A stretch of 64,000 bases of DNA from Rhopalosiphum padi. Lineage: Eukaryota; Arthropoda; Insecta; Hemiptera; Aphididae. A program made the translations under genes and the position numbers. Location: NCBI RefSeq assembly GCF_020882245.1, contig NC_083597.1:80702152-80766151 (forward strand), read 5' to 3'. Below, piece after piece: positions 1-14,426 of the stretch. Positions within the stretch are counted from its first letter, which is position 1; each line of letters begins with the position of its first letter. Below the pieces are notes generated by a model. It was not told the origin of the DNA. It ran no database searches and saw nothing but the letters and a program-made list of their open reading frames with translations.

Positions 1-585
1 TAAACAACAACATAAGTGTTTTAGTTTCTTTTTTTGTCGCACTAGATGGCAGAAGTAGACCAATTTTTGCATGGTACCACTTTGCCACTTCACTACAATC
101 ATTTAAACTTTAAAGACTTATAACTCATAAACTATTTGTCCAAAATTTTATATTATACATCTAAGTACTCCAACAAATGTTCTATTTTGTAAAAGGAAAT
201 TAAAAATGTATGATGTCATTAAAAAGTCAAAAACTTAAAAACTTACATAAAATATAATTCATAATAAAACTTAATGTTCTTAAATAAAATAATCACCTGG
301 TATAAAAGATTCTAATTATGGGTGGAGAAATGAAATATTTTAGATAAACCTTCTACTCCCATCTCTCTCTCAAAAAAAAATCCTGGATACGTGCCAGTTG
401 GTGGGCATATCATTAAAGTGGTATTCATGTAGTTACAATAAACATTTTAATATATTTGAATTGTTAATGTTTTAATAAAGAAATTAATGTATAGTTTTGA
501 ACATAATTCATTAAAGAATTCCAAAAAACAAAATATAATTTGTTATAAAGAGCGATCAATAATAGTAATATAAACACTTAACATT

Positions 586-1100
586 CATAGGCGTGCGCAA
601 AGATCTGAATTTCGGGGGTGCCTACTATTTTTCGGGCCCTTTTATTAATTTGGACCCTCTCTTCACAAGACATGTACATATTTTAATAAATTATAATGCA
701 TGAATAAACATTACTTACATTATATCACATATTTATCAGTGGTATTACTAGTACTAAATTATATAATATTTCATTAGATAGTACGATCTAAAATCTATTT
801 TCAAGATAATTGCAATATTTATTTATTATTTTTACTTTTGTAGTCAATAACATCATCTAGCTGTTATAATCATAGTAAGTTTTACCACGCAAATTTAAAA
901 TATTTTAGACGTATTATTTTTTTTATCCCAAAACAGAATTTTTTTTTTGCTACATATTTTAGAAAAAATACTATTTTTATTCTAGTAGCATTAGTTAAAA
1001 TATGGACCCATATATATGCTATAGGACTTAAATTGTAGGGCCCCAATTACATGTCGGGGGTGCCCAGGCACATCCGGAACCCCCCGTGCGCATGCCTATG
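586..1100. mobile_element. hAT-type MITE with 8-bp target duplication
   Basis: A 515-bp element with inverted ends CATAGGCGTGCGCA and TGCGCATGCCTATG (13 of 14 pair). The identical 8-bp duplication TTAACATT lies at 578-585 and 1101-1108. Second blocks GGGGGTGCC and GGGCCC near each end are also inverted. There is no transposase ORF, so it is non-autonomous. An 8-bp duplication is typical of hAT elements. It lies beyond the last VPS13 exon seen, probably in an intron. Confidence 0.85.
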
Positions 1101-1341
1101 TTAACATTTTATAAGACTATTATATGAAACCTAACTTTACTACTACAACAAGTGTAACCTAATTACCAAAAAATGTGTTTGATTTCATGAAACTATATTC
1201 ACAGATATAATCTAAAATAAATAAATCTGTTAATTAATAATTTTTTAAGAATTACAATAATCAAATTGTAAATTAGATGATACTAATCTCAGTTTAAATA
1301 TATATATATTAAAGTCAAAATTAAATTAATTTATCAATTAC

Positions 1342-4300
1342 CTTATCAGGACCTTCTTTAAATAGCTCTAGTATAATATTTTTTACAGAAAATTCAAATT
1401 TAGCTAATGTTCTGATTTCTTGAGATTGGGATTTATCTTTTTCAACATCAACAATTACTTTGATTTCTAATAAAATAAAAAATAAAAACATTTGAGATAT
1501 TTTAATTTACAAAATTAACTATAGAAGTTTTCAATATATACAACTAACCATTTGAATTATTTTGTGATGTGCTTAAAGATGATTGATTATTTGGAGGAGT
1601 CGAGACATCTTTTCCTTCACTTAGATTTTCATTTAATACCTTCATTACTAAAATGTAATCAATATGACTAACAGTTACCTATAACAATTACAATTAAATA
1701 TTAAATTAAATTCAATTTTAGATATATGTAAAAATATTTTAAAAATTTTAATTATACTTTGATAGAGTCAAATTTAGCCACTACATCAAAATCTGGGTGA
1801 TCGGTATACCATGCTGATGATAAATTACGTTTTACAATTAGAGAAAATGTAATAGGTTGTAATAATAGACAGTCAAACACAAAATATTTAATACCATCAT
1901 TCAATTTTACTCTGAAAATAATATATTAAAAATATATAATATTATACCTATATATTACAAACTTATAGTAATCAAACCTGGATACTTTAAGATCTTGTAA
2001 ATTTAAACTCAATTGATCAATAATTGCTGGAATATAATCAGTTCCTTTGTGAATGACTAAAAATGAATTAGTAATGGATAAATATCCAAAATCAAAACAT
2101 AATGCTTCCAAACTAAAAGAATTTTGTGGTACAACAATGACTGGAGCCTTTGATAAAAACATAATTAATTTTTTGAAAATAAGAAAAGAGAAATTAAATA
2201 ATAAATACATACTTTCAGATTAATATCAAGAGCAACTCGAGTAGCAGATTTCACATTCATTTTAGCAGTAGCTACAGCAGCAGCTCCTGCTTCATAAACA
2301 GCAGCTTTACCAGCTTGAAAATGATTTATAAAGCTCTGCGAATAAAAATAAAACAAATGCAATTAGATATATGACTTTATATGGTTATTTTTATAAATGA
2401 GATAACTTATTCATTTTAATTTTTTATATATTTAATAAAGAGTAAACAATACTTACTAATAATTTTGTCATAAAACTATTTAAAAATACACATTTTATAC
2501 ACCCTGATGAAATTGACATAAAAATTTCTGGTGAATCATAATCAACAAGAAATTGTTCATTATACATTATCATTTTAAATTTCAAAGCTTCATCATTTTC
2601 AGCAACATGAATAATCTAAATATGTAAAAGTCAAATGGTTCATAAATTATTATACTAAAAAAAATAAAATAGTAATTTTCTTTGACAATTGATTGTTTAA
2701 ATTATGCTAGTCTAGAAGTGTTTTGATTCTATGTAAAAGTTGATCTTATTAAATAAATTATATTAAACAAGACTGATTATATTCTAATTGAAAGCATTTA
2801 TTACTTACATGTTTATAAATTGTATCTGACGATGGATCAAAAACACTAATATTTTGTAGTTTAGCATCAATCTGAATATCAGATTTTTTTATTGAAACAC
2901 ATGACTCAAGTTTAGTTATAAGCATATGAGCTAAGTCTTCAGCTTCAGATACAATTATCAATTGTATTTCACCTATTTGAGCTACTAATTTTAAATCTTT
3001 GATGTCTTTGTCCTCGGATTTTTTATTTACTAATTATAACAATTTTAATTTTAAAATAAATAGCAATATTTTATTTAATTATATCATACATACATTGTTG
3101 AACTTTATTTGCAGCAGATTCTTCAAGAATAGTTGACAATGCATTAGAAACTAAATGCATTCTTTTAAGTTTAATAGGTTTTTGAACTTGCAACGGAGGT
3201 TCTGAGTTATAACTATACTGTTTTTGCATGTTTGTTATATTAGTACTGACATTGTTCATCCAATCAAAAAAGTAGAGTAATGCATCTCTATTAGCTGTTG
3301 CTAATAACTTAGTGAAATTTAATTCAAGTAGTTGCAATACGTTATCATTAGTATAAAATTGTGGAGAGTTTTTATCTACCTATAAAAATAGATTTGGTTA
3401 TCATTTAAATAATTATCAAATAATAAATTTATACTAACTAGAGTATACTTCATAAGTAAGAGGTACTGGTTTTCATCTTCATTTGGTGTGTCAACTAAAG
3501 GTATAATAGTTTCTTTATAATATTGAGCTAAAAATAGTCTACCCAATTTCAAAGCAAGACTCGTATTAAATGATTGCTGAGTTAATGACAGTTCTAGGGT
3601 AAGCAAATTAAAGTCTAATAATGGACTTAACCAAGAGCCTTTGTCATCATATGATAACACTTTAATTGATAAACCTAGAATTACAGAAAAACAAGAAAAT
3701 TATACATATATTTAATATCAGCTAGAACTAATAAATAAATATGATTAATTATATTTTGTGTATTAATCTCACGTTTAAGAACTAATTTAACATCTAATGA
3801 TGTAAATTGCACATTTACATCTGAAGATTTTTCTGCTTCTTTTCTTTGGCTAGTTAAATTTTTGGTCATATTGAATGAATCAATTTTTTGACGTAATGAC
3901 ATTGCTGAACCAAGTATATCAATATCCTTAAGAAAAATTAATATTAATATTTAATTTTTAAAAAAATGGATAATTTTGGTATTTTAAAAATTATTTATTT
4001 TACCATTCAAAATGAGAATAATCTATTAAAACACTTACATGAGGATTATCATCAGATTCTTTAGCTTTCTTTGGTAAAGGAACACTTAAAAATACTGACA
4101 GAGCATCCAAAATTCGATTTTCTGATGTAATATAAAATAAAATAAATAATAATATAAAATAACAAATGTACAAAAAATAGAATATACCAATATAATTTAT
4201 TTATTTAAAATTTAACTATTGATCAATTCATAAAAACCCATTTTTAAATAATTTAATTTTAATAAAAATCTTATTAGATTTATTATCCACGCTTATTTTT

Positions 4301-7300
4301 TGTAATAGTATTTACTATTTCGATTAAAATATACATTATTGCTAACTACAAAAGTCAATTTAATTATATCAACTTCTTTTCAACTAAGAAGAATTAACTC
4401 AAATTGTATATAATATTTTACAAAACAATAATATATATTTTATAAAATGTGGTAACTATGTAAATACTAACACCACTAAATTATAAATATTAATGGTTAA
4501 TGTTAATTAATTAGTCAATGAGTAGAAAGCTAGACAATACATAAACATCATAATAAAATATTTAAAATATATCAAATTTTAAGTAATATTAATTCTATAT
4601 TCACCTGCAATTTTTATATCAATAGCTGGAAGTTCTCCAGTCACCTTAAGTAATGGCAAACGAGGATCATCAGTTATTAAACATTTTTCAACTTGAATGG
4701 ATAGAGTGGTAGGCTTCAGAATATAAAGTTCATTTTGAAATGATTCATTAAACTTATTTTTCCACTTGTCACCTTTATTAGCAATTAATATCTAAAAATG
4801 AATAGTTATTATTATCATTACATACATATTTATTTTTAGTATTATCACATACTTGAGCATTTTCTAGTTCAATGTAATAGCGATCATAACTACGACTAAC
4901 AATTTCTTGTAAAACTTCAGATTGTGATGCTCCCATTTTATGCATTGAATGAATACTTACTAAATTCTCTGTAGTTTGTGGTTTAGATTTTATTTTTAAA
5001 CACCCTAAATTAAAAACTAATAAAGACTGGTTTCTGTAAAAAAGAAAATTATGTTAATTAATATTTGCTTATTTTTAATATTTTAAAATAATTTATTACT
5101 TTTTGTAAAATCCCCCATGAGGTATAACAATGTAAGATGGCATCATATCAATCTTTAATTCAAGTCTTTTATGTTCCTCTATGATATGCTGCATACCCAG
5201 AGCAGATTTTTCTTTGATCTCAGCTAGTTTTGTACCAGCTGCTACTTGTAATCTTTTTAATTAAAAAAATGTTGATATTTTACATAACCATAAAATAAAA
5301 TACAATTTTTAAAACCAATGTACTAAAATATAACTTAATATTTGAAAATATTGAAACATAAAAATAAACTATTAACTTATTAAAAAAACAAAATGTATAC
5401 TTGACGTACTGTGTTGTAACATTTGATTGTTGTATGGTGAATATATTCATAATTTTAATTATAGTTTGAGCATCATATACCATTTTTAAAGGTCTGAATG
5501 ATAATATTACTCTACTATCACAATTTTGATCAAGAGGATTTGTTTCAAACAAAAAACTGAATAAAAACTTTTGTCTATCAAAGCTATCTTGATCAAAGTC
5601 TTGATTACATGCTAAATCTTGAGCGCTTTTATATTGATCAAATGATTTAGAGATAATAAGTTTTGGTATTGTATTTGATTGTTGCAGACCTAATACTGAT
5701 AATGTTTCACCAGAAGCTTCCACTCTGAAACACAAATTATTTTATGTAATTAAAGGAAAATAATAAATTACAAATAATTATATTATAATACTTTATAGCA
5801 TTAGCTGTTAATCTTCTTTGAAGTTCCAGAGAAAATTCTTTAAAACAAACAGTCAAGACTTTTTGTGTAGATGTAAATTCTTCGTCAAAAACAGATATTT
5901 CTAATTTATGCAAACAAAATTTAAATATTGTGTCTATAAATGTTTCAGGATAAATTGTTGTAGCTGAACTTTCTTGGTAACCTATTGCTTTATACAACTT
6001 TTCTTTTTCATTTGCATTCATAACTTCTTCAAATTGCTTAACTAAAAAACAAAAATAAGTCAAAATAAAGTAAGACTTTAAGACTTTTATTAAAATCATA
6101 AATTACTAATATCTTTTTCTTTTTCTTTATCATTTTCATTTTTAGAACGCCAAAAACTAAACCAGCCACGTTCTGATTCTACTTTTTTTATTTCTTCTTG
6201 AATTTTTCCTTCTCGTTCGACCTATAAATAAATAATATTTATAATTTTCATAGACATAATTAGAGAAGTTTTAGTATATTTTTTCATTATTTTTGAAAAA
6301 TTTAATAATGATGTTCATTTTAACAATCTAAAAATTTAAAAATTTGAAGTACAGTAATCCCTCGTTATCCGCGTTGAGTTGGCGATTAAATTGTAAACAA
6401 AAACATTTTATCGTTATTATACAAACTAAAGATAATTTATTTTAGAAAATTGTAAATAATTGTTTTTACATATAAGTTATAACTATACAATTATGTTTAT
6501 ATATACTATATGCACAGATAGATAGATATCTATCTTCTAAATCTATCAATGAGGTTTTTCCTTTGGCAAACCAACAGATTGAACGAAATGGCCTCGGTTT
6601 CGATATCCGGGCAACTATGCTGGAACCTAACCCTTCGCAAATAACGAAGGATTACTGTATATGTATATGTATGTTAATTCAGAGATTCACAACCAGGGTG
6701 CTGCAAAATTATTTGAAATTTATGTTTAGTCTATAGGCCATAGGACATAGGGTGCCTCCGGATTTTTAAAAAATGACTAAGGGTACCAAAAAAGATTGGG
6801 AACCTCTGTATTAGTTTATTACTTATTTTCCGCTGGAGAAAAAAATATAAAACCACACTACATAGATGATAAAATAATTTAATTAAATTGATTAATAACG
6901 TAAAATTTCAATATTCAAAATTATGTTTTAAATAAAAGATAAGGTAAAGAACAATGTATTTAAATAATATTTAAATTATTAACATTTAATTAAAAATTGT
7001 ACTCAAAATTCTTACCATATTTTCTACTTTTTGTCTCGTCAAAATAATATTCATCACATCTAAATGATTTTCCAATTCAGATATTCTATTTAATGTTGTA
7101 GTTGACGGTTTTTTTGATTCGAGTTTTTGTTTATAAAGAATACTATACTCTTTAACTAACTTCCTATGTGAACTCATATGAATCCAATCCCAATTTCTAT
7201 GTATCCTTCTTACATCTTCTTCCAATACACATTTATATGCAAACTTCCACCTAAATTCAACAAAAAAAAAAAAAAATGTACATACATTTTAATAAAAATA

Positions 7301-7521
7301 TACATTAATTAATATAATATCATTATAATTGAAATAATAATAACATTAATAATAATAACGTCTTAAACCAATATTCAAACTTTATAATAATCAACACTTA
7401 TTACACTATGCTATTTGTTATAGTAAAAATCTAAAACTTCTAAAGCAAGTATCTAATATTTCAAGTTAATGTTTATTAGTTATGAAACTAGAAAATATTA
7501 AAGTATTATGCAAACAAACAG

Positions 7522-7554
<33 letters not shown>

Positions 7555-10500
7555 TTGATTTACTACAGAATTAATTTAAAATTAAAATTTCAAAGTTATG
7601 AGTTGTACAACTAGTCATATTAACATTATTTTAAGATAAAAATAAAAAATAATTACACAAGTCATAAATCTTAATAGTTGTTGTTATAATATAATATTTT
7701 TAACATAAACATGTTTTATATTATATACCTACTAAATGATTCTTTTATTGATAGGCACTTCTTATTTCAAAAACACTGTTTTGTAAATTACAAATGGTAA
7801 TGACCTAAAGTTATGTAAAATTTTTTTTTCCAAAAATGTTTATGAGTTTTATTCGATAAAATCACCCAGTTCTAGTATATACATAAATATTTATTTTGTG
7901 TTACCTTTCAATGAAAAGTATTTTTATACTTTGTACATTAAATAATAAATATTAACAACAATTGTTATTACCATTCTTTATAGTTTCCTTTATATTCTTT
8001 AAGTGATGGTCGGTATTTTCTATAAGGCATTGCTTTAGTTAAGCGATCTAAAGATTCAGCAGCCATAATTAAATGTTGATATTGAGTTTTACTGATTCCT
8101 AAATCATAAAATATTACTGTGTTAATAACTTTAATTTTAAATAAAAATGTATTGTGTTTCTGTAAATATTGTATTTACTTATGTTTAAACTTTCCATATC
8201 AATATAAATAGAATATTTTGGTATTGTGTAATCACTACCATCTAATTCTGGTTTTGGATTCATTTTCATTTTAGCTTTAGCGTTAATTGGACCCAACACT
8301 AAAATAAAAAAGTTATATTTTTCATTACTAATTAATAATTAATAATTAAACAACTATTACAACTATAAATAAATATTTTTATTATAACTTACAATATTCA
8401 TAACCATCAGGAAGAACATCTTTCTTTGGTATTCCATTTATGAAAGAATCGTTGTACGTTTCTCTTGGTTGTTCAGTAAATAAATTACCTTTAGAATTCC
8501 AATAAACAGCATATCCTTCCATAGATATAATCTAAATAAATGTCATTTAAAAAATTACTAACCTTTCAATTATAAAACTACAGCATTAAGGGGAAATACC
8601 TAAAAAATGACAATGGTACAGTAATTATACCTGTACAACCTTGTAAATATATAATATACATTTTTATGACCATTTAATTATAAGGGTAAGACAAGAGTTG
8701 TGGATATAATTAACAGTTTATTAGTTTATTGAAAAAAAAACTACGAAAATCCCATACCCTTCTCGTCTTGGAATGGCGTAACATTATAAACTTATATTTA
8801 ATAGTTTACGTATAGTTTCGCTAGTTTTATTATAAGAGTAAATAATCAATCTATTGTCAAATTTAAAGTTTACATTATCTTTGTTTTCAGAGTAAGTTGT
8901 TTTACACTGAAAAATGTATAACTCACTTTTAAGTTAAAATATTGAAAAAATATTTTAGCAAACAAAAATAATGTTTTTATATATGATAATAAATCATTAA
9001 TTTCATTATAAAAATAATGAAACTAAATAAATTATATATTATATTCATCGGTGTGTCTATGGATCGTGACTGTTATACACAGGCACGACCTGCAAAGTTT
9101 GAAACATTACATACAATTTCATATTAGTTATTTATTCCTAATAAAAAATGAAAAATTGATATCATTGTCATTAGATGAAAAGCTTATTTCAAAATGTTGG
9201 TGCCATATCCCCAAACTCTAATTTTTTTTTAGAGGGGGTCTATAACCCCCTCAGACACTCCTCAGAATACAGCACAGTTGTGCACGACCTGTGAATGAGG
9301 TTTAGATACACCTATGAATATATTACATTATATATAAAATAATATAAATACATATTGTTTATTTGCTACATTAAGCTTGAAAGTTGGAAACAAATAGAAA
9401 ATTGGCTTCCTCTTAGTAATAAAAATAAATTAGAAAAAGAGGATCAATTTCTCGTGTTTGTTTAATTTCTATTACTTAAAAAACATTTTAATTTCTTTAT
9501 TAATCACAAATTAACTTTCTAAACACTAGCTGTTGTCTGCAGTAAGGTAACCCTACCTATTAACTACAAAATATGATGCTAATTTTTGAATATTTAATAA
9601 TAGTCACTAAGGAAGAGTACACATTTTCTCTTTAAATATAGTTTATAATTTATATGTACCCTTCCTTTAAAAAAAAAAAACCATAGGTTTGTCACTGGTT
9701 AAAGCCCTAATGTTTTAATACTTTAATACCTATATCATAAAAAAATTTAATGTATTTACAAATTTATAAAACAGTATCAAAATACATTCTATCATAACTT
9801 ATTTAAATTTTACTTCTTAAAATGTATCTACCTTAAAGATCATTGCTAAGGGATCTTGACCTTTATCAATAAATCTATTCCAATTTGAATCAGTTGAATG
9901 AGATGTTATATCATATAATGTACATCCAAAAGAAAATGGATGATTAGGGAATGTTACTCGATCTTCATATCTTATATGGATTGTTTTAATATTGATTTGC
10001 ACATTTCTGACAATCTGAGTAGCCAACTTTTCAACAAAGGAATCTTTTACATTATCTTGATCCATTTCTAAAAAATTGTTTTACAATAATATTAATCTAT
10101 TAAATATATCTAATTAACAAGTAACATACATTTCAAGACTAACTAATTATCTAATAAGATATTAATAAATAATGTTATGAACTATGAAATTTAATCATGC
10201 ATCATTATACAAATAAATGAATTTAGAAAAATGATTCATATTTTTGAATTAAAAGGGAATATTATAGAATTTTAATAGCATTTAAACTAAATTTATCATA
10301 CATAAATTGGAAAACATTTAAAAAATCAAAAACTTTATGAGGACGTCTCACCCACATGTGTTGTTTCGTTCTTACACACGTACGACATAGTAAATTTTCG
10401 TTCACCAGTTTCAATAGTGTGCTTTTAGTTTTAATATTAGAGTGAATTGACCTATTATCAATTTTTTTTTTTTTAGCTTCTACAGACCATTAAAGACTTT

Positions 10501-13500
10501 CGCTGCTTCTACCAAACCCCTCCATCAGTCTCTGTTGTCCGCATCCTCAGTTCTTGCTGTTTCATCTACTTAAATTAAATCTTTCTTTACCCAATCTAGC
10601 CAACGCTAACGTGGTCTTTCTCTGAGACATGTTTTATTTAGTTTAGATACCAAAACTTGTCTCATTAGACTGTCCTTATATTGCCATATGTGTCCGGTCC
10701 ATTCCAGTCTCTTCGAGACTAAATATTTTTGAATATTTGGTCCGTTAATAATAATATCTGTATTAGTTCTCCTTTCATACTGCCCTGTTTCCATATTATA
10801 TATGGGACCAAATATTCTTCTAATAACCTTTCTTTCAAATGCTAATAACTTAATCTCGTCCCCTTTAGTGGTTTACCATGTTTCGCAACCATACATTACT
10901 ATGGGTCGTAAATAGGAAATATATAGCTTTCTCTTAGTATTTCTGGAAAGAAGCTTAGAACGGAATAATTTGCTCTTTACATAATATCCACGATTTGCCG
11001 CATTTAGCCTCAATCTTATTTTGTTATGCATATCATTCATATTCTTCAAATTGATTCCCAAGTATTTAAAATCTTCTACTTGTTCAAATGTATATCCATC
11101 AACGGTGAGATTCTGTAAAATCCTTAGACGCCTACTCATGATCATAAACTTAGTCTTGCTCTCGTTTATATTGAGGCCCATTCTTTTACTAGACTTAATT
11201 TATTTATTTGTACTTTCTTCTACTTTGATTTGAGAGTCCCCAAGAATGACAATGTCATCAGCATATATTAACAGTGTCCTGTCACCATTTAAATCCATTT
11301 CTCGGGTGTCATGCATATCTCTCACTACTCTTTCTAGTGCCATATTAAATTAATGTTGGTTTTTTACGATATTTTAATTTTTAAATGAATTATGAGCATT
11401 TTCAAGTATTTTTCATACTCATAATCACCTAAAAATTAAAATATCATAAAAAACCAACGAGGGAACACAAATAATGTTCTTACCTAAAAGTTTGATAAAT
11501 TCACTCTAATATTAATATTAAAAGAACACTATTGAAACTGGTGAACGAAAATTTACTATGTCGTACATGTACAAGTCAGAGACAACACATGTCCTCTTAA
11601 CTGTCTAAATACCACAACAAGTTAGCAAGTATTTAAACATTATAAATCATGTCTAGAAAATTAATTTTTGAATATATAGTGGAAACTTGAAGTCGCCACC
11701 GTAATAAATTTTTATAAAAAAAAAATTAAAAACAAATATGTTAAACGGTATTGAGTAAATATTCTAGGGTTTTCATAATTAATTTGTTGTTTTCCCTGAT
11801 TATTTTCATAAGTACTAGGAGTTACTAAAACAATGTAATACAATTGTCACTTTGCTAAGGAACTAAAATAAAAGTTAAATTTAATTCATTTAGTCTTACA
11901 GAAAGTACATAGAGAAGGAATAAAATATATTTTAAATATATAAATTTTATAAACAATTTAATGTTGCTTTTATAATACTTAAAAAAGATGTTTTCAGAAT
12001 TTATAATTTAATAGTATGTATGCAAAAAAAACTATATTTTTTAGTTAATATTATAGTTGCACATACTATTTTTTTGTTGATCCAACAACTTAATATTTTC
12101 TATTCTTGAAATTTCATTTTGCTTTGCAGTTTGTTTGTTCTTTTCTTCTTTTTCCACATCATAAGTAACATCTTGTGTTGGAACAACAAGTAAAAAAAGA
12201 CTGTCAATGGATGCTTCTACTGAACCACTATATAGATTTTTCCATGGTATTTTTAAAACCAACTTTCCTATATAACAAACAATAACACCAACATGTATAA
12301 GTAATAAATAAAAATAGAATTTAATATAACTAAAAGCATTTAAGTTTACCTAGATGTCCATAAATAGTTCTGATTGGAAGGTCTAAATTGTCTAAACATG
12401 TTTCTTTTAGTTTAAGATCTCTTAAAACAACATCTCCTAGAAACAAAAATTCATTACAATTTATTACATTTGATAATATTCAAGGGATTGAAATTATACA
12501 TAATATACATTATTAAATAATTGCAACTATTCTGAAAATTATTGTGTACATCTAAACAGAACCTATTACTTAGTTTAGAATTTAACAGTCTAACAAAAGA
12601 CATGATAAACGTAGTGTTGCGCTCACGCGTAAAAAACTCAAAATTGCTAACATCCAAATAACTTCAAAACTAAGACTGACTGACAAATTCTGATTGAACC
12701 ATTGTTCTTAAACAGTTAATATAAGTAAGTTCCAAAAAAAAAAATTGAAAAATTTGCATGGGGTGGTTAAGTGCATTTTAGCCATGAAGGCTACTAATTT
12801 CAATAATTTATGTATACTTAGTATTATATAATAATATTGTATACTTAGTATACATTAAAAAAAATAGACCCTTTTCTCAAGATAACTCATCTTAGCCCTC
12901 AGATTTAAATTATGGATTTGAAATATTGAATGAAACATTAAGATAATAATTTAGTTTAGACCTCTATGGTATATGATAGTAAAAACTATAAACACATACG
13001 ACATACCTAATTAGATTTAAAAAAAATAATTCTTATACAGATAAGATAACTATTTAAGGAGCAAATAAAAAACATAATTGGTTTTTATTGATAATATTCA
13101 ACATAATCTTAAATACTAAATATTTTTTAAAAATTATCAACATATTTCAATTATTATGAAATGCACTATTATTTACAACAACAATAATAATAAATTAATA
13201 AAATATAATATAATAATATAGGTGTGACTGAAATGCTTACTAAATAAATGTAATAAACACAACATTCTTTTATTTTAAACTTGTGTGTCTTATTTAAAAA
13301 TCATGTTTTAATAACTAACATTAATTAAAACAGATTATCAAGGTCAAAAGTGAAATAAAATACAAAAAACTATTTTTATTAAACAAATAATTAGCAATTA
13401 TATTAGGTAGTTCTCATAAATGTTTAACCAAAGTATAATATTATTTTATACACTTAACAGGATATAATTTATGAAGTTATCTATCATTATTTCAGTATTA

Positions 13501-14426
13501 GTATAGTTAAATTTAAAAAACATAATTTATTTTATTTTTTTATTACAATTAAAATATACTAACTGTAAAAGTTTAAATCTAATATAATATAAGCTTGATA
13601 TTAATTTATTTATATGATGTAGTGAAAAAAAAAAGTAACCAGACAGTTACATTTTATAATTATGGACTGTTTTTTAAAAGTATATTTTATTTTCAGAAGA
13701 TTTTAAAAATCTTAAAATTAAATTATTTAATGACAATCAAATAATACTGTAACTAATAAACAAAACTTGTTTAATAAAAGGCACAAAATACAAATCTATT
13801 GATATATCTTCGGCTTTAAAAATGACTAACATAATTATCATATAAAAATATTCATTCATCAGAAAAAAAAACAATACTCTTCATTCATAGAAATAATTAA
13901 AAATGTTGAATTGCTAATATATAATGATAGTTATATATATACAAATATTTAAACTCAATAATCAATATATTGTTTTATATATTTATAAACCAGTAATAAA
14001 AATATAATATGAAAAAAATTAGAAAAAATCAATCTTATAATTTTTAAAATTATATAGATAGTAGCTACATATAAAATAATGAGTGAAATATTAGCAATAG
14101 TGCTTCAACCAAAATACTAAAATAAAAATAATACAATTTTAAATCAAATATTAATTAAATAAGATCCTTTACTTTTACTTTTTAATTTATAAGGCAATTT
14201 AAAAAAATATGTTACATCAAATCAAAACAGACTAAATAATAAACTAGCCACAAAAATATTTTAAGGGCTATACAAAAAAAAAATGTTGGTACTCAACATA
14301 AAAGAATTGTAATTATTTATACTTACCACCCCATATTCCAATATTCAGCTGAGAACTATCTAAATTCTCAACATATTCACCAATGAACCTGTTGAGCACA
14401 TCAGCCACCAAAGATTCAAACACCAT
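1342..14426 (-). CDS. Vps13: VPS13 lipid-transfer protein, N-terminal 1432 codons (gene continues past left edge)
   Basis: VPS13 is a long bridge-like protein that moves phospholipids between organelles at membrane contact sites. Twenty-five coding exons join in frame: 14327-14426, 12350-12436, 12067-12267, 9832-10067, 8393-8531, 8179-8298, 7972-8098, 7016-7250, 6107-6221, 5792-6041, 5401-5724, 5100-5252, 4853-5033, 4605-4791, 4039-4121, 3773-3926, 3439-3674, 3094-3379, 2809-3029, 2457-2615, 2213-2335, 1978-2147, 1758-1911, 1549-1678, 1342-1466. All junctions are GT-AG. The chorein start reads MVFESLVADVLNRFIGEYVE, followed by GHLGKLVLKIPWKNLYSG. Further family landmarks are IHIRYEDRV, WWKFA, GWFSFW (about residue 434) and an APVIVVPQ strand. 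Residues 1 to about 115 are the chorein_N domain; the rest is the extended lipid-transfer groove. The last exon ends on a codon boundary with a good donor, so the C-terminal half (VAB and ATG2-like parts) lies outside. It resembles the VPS13A/C type more than B or D. The identification is firm; single exon edges are less so. Confidence 0.95.
6352..6657. mobile_element. Pogo/Tigger-like MITE in a VPS13 intron
   Basis: Inverted ends begin CAGTAATCCCTCGTTAT on the left and, reverse-complemented, CAGTAATCCTTCGTTAT on the right. TA dinucleotides flank both sides (6350-6351 and 6658-6659), as expected for the Tc1/mariner superfamily. About 306 bp with no ORF. The start of the ends resembles pogo/Tigger elements. 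Confidence 0.8.
6680..6808. mobile_element. Short hAT-like element
   Basis: The left end reads CAGAGATTCACAACC and the right end, reverse-complemented, CAGAGGTTCCCAATC, a common hAT terminus. The flanking octamers TGTTAATT and TATTAGTT agree at 6 of 8 positions. The 129-bp element has no coding capacity and lies 22 bp from the pogo-like MITE. Confidence 0.65.
7519..7549. repeat. (TA)n microsatellite
   Basis: An uninterrupted TA dinucleotide run of about 28 bp in the VPS13 intron between the exons at 7016-7250 and 7972-8098. Comparable short AT runs occur near 25680, 43679 and 58938. Confidence 0.9.
9046..9316. mobile_element. hAT-like MITE in a VPS13 intron
   Basis: The left end reads CATCGGTGTGTCTA and the right end, reverse-complemented, CATAGGTGTATCTA. 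Inverted GCACGACCTG blocks lie further in. The flanking octamers ATTATATT and AATATATT agree at 7 of 8 positions. The interior is AT-rich with a CCCCCTC stretch and no ORF. Confidence 0.7.
10480..11345 (-). pseudogene. Non-LTR retrotransposon reverse-transcriptase remnant
   Basis: Read on the minus strand, this carries the catalytic YADD box (in IYADDIVILGDSQ), then KTKFMIMSRR, FKYLGINLKN, NAANRGYY and SYLRPIVMYGCETW. Further on come GPIYNMETGQYERRTN, RLEWTGHIWQYKDS and RPRQRWLDWVKKDL. These are the palm and C-terminal motifs of a LINE reverse transcriptase. The frame is broken, for example after GCETW and before the YADD part, and no endonuclease domain is present. It is a truncated, dead copy. 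Confidence 0.85.
11355..11458. repeat. Near-perfect hairpin with ~41-bp arms
   Basis: Arms 11355-11396 and 11418-11458 are inverted copies with only a few mismatches. Both begin, in their own orientation, GTTGGTTTTTTA, and both contain GATATTTTAATTTTTA. The loop is about 21 bp. It may be a small foldback MITE nested in the larger foldback element. Confidence 0.8.
12437..14326. other. First VPS13 intron, no recognised content
   Basis: A 1.9-kb AT-rich intron between the start-codon exon and the second coding exon. I see no gene, RNA or transposon end in it, only homopolymer and simple AT-rich sequence. Confidence 0.7.

Larger units (their letters stand above)
10338..11599. mobile_element. Foldback element with ~100-bp inverted ends enclosing a LINE remnant
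   Basis: Left arm about 10338-10462 and right arm about 11501-11599 are inverted copies. They share long identical stretches such as CGACATAGTAAATTTTCG, and both contain ATATTAGAGTGAATT and a GTGTTGT block. The interior holds a reverse-transcriptase fragment and a separate near-perfect hairpin. The element lies in the VPS13 intron between exons 9832-10067 and 12067-12267. A related solo arm occurs at about 40250-40400. The family is not one I can name. Confidence 0.7.
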
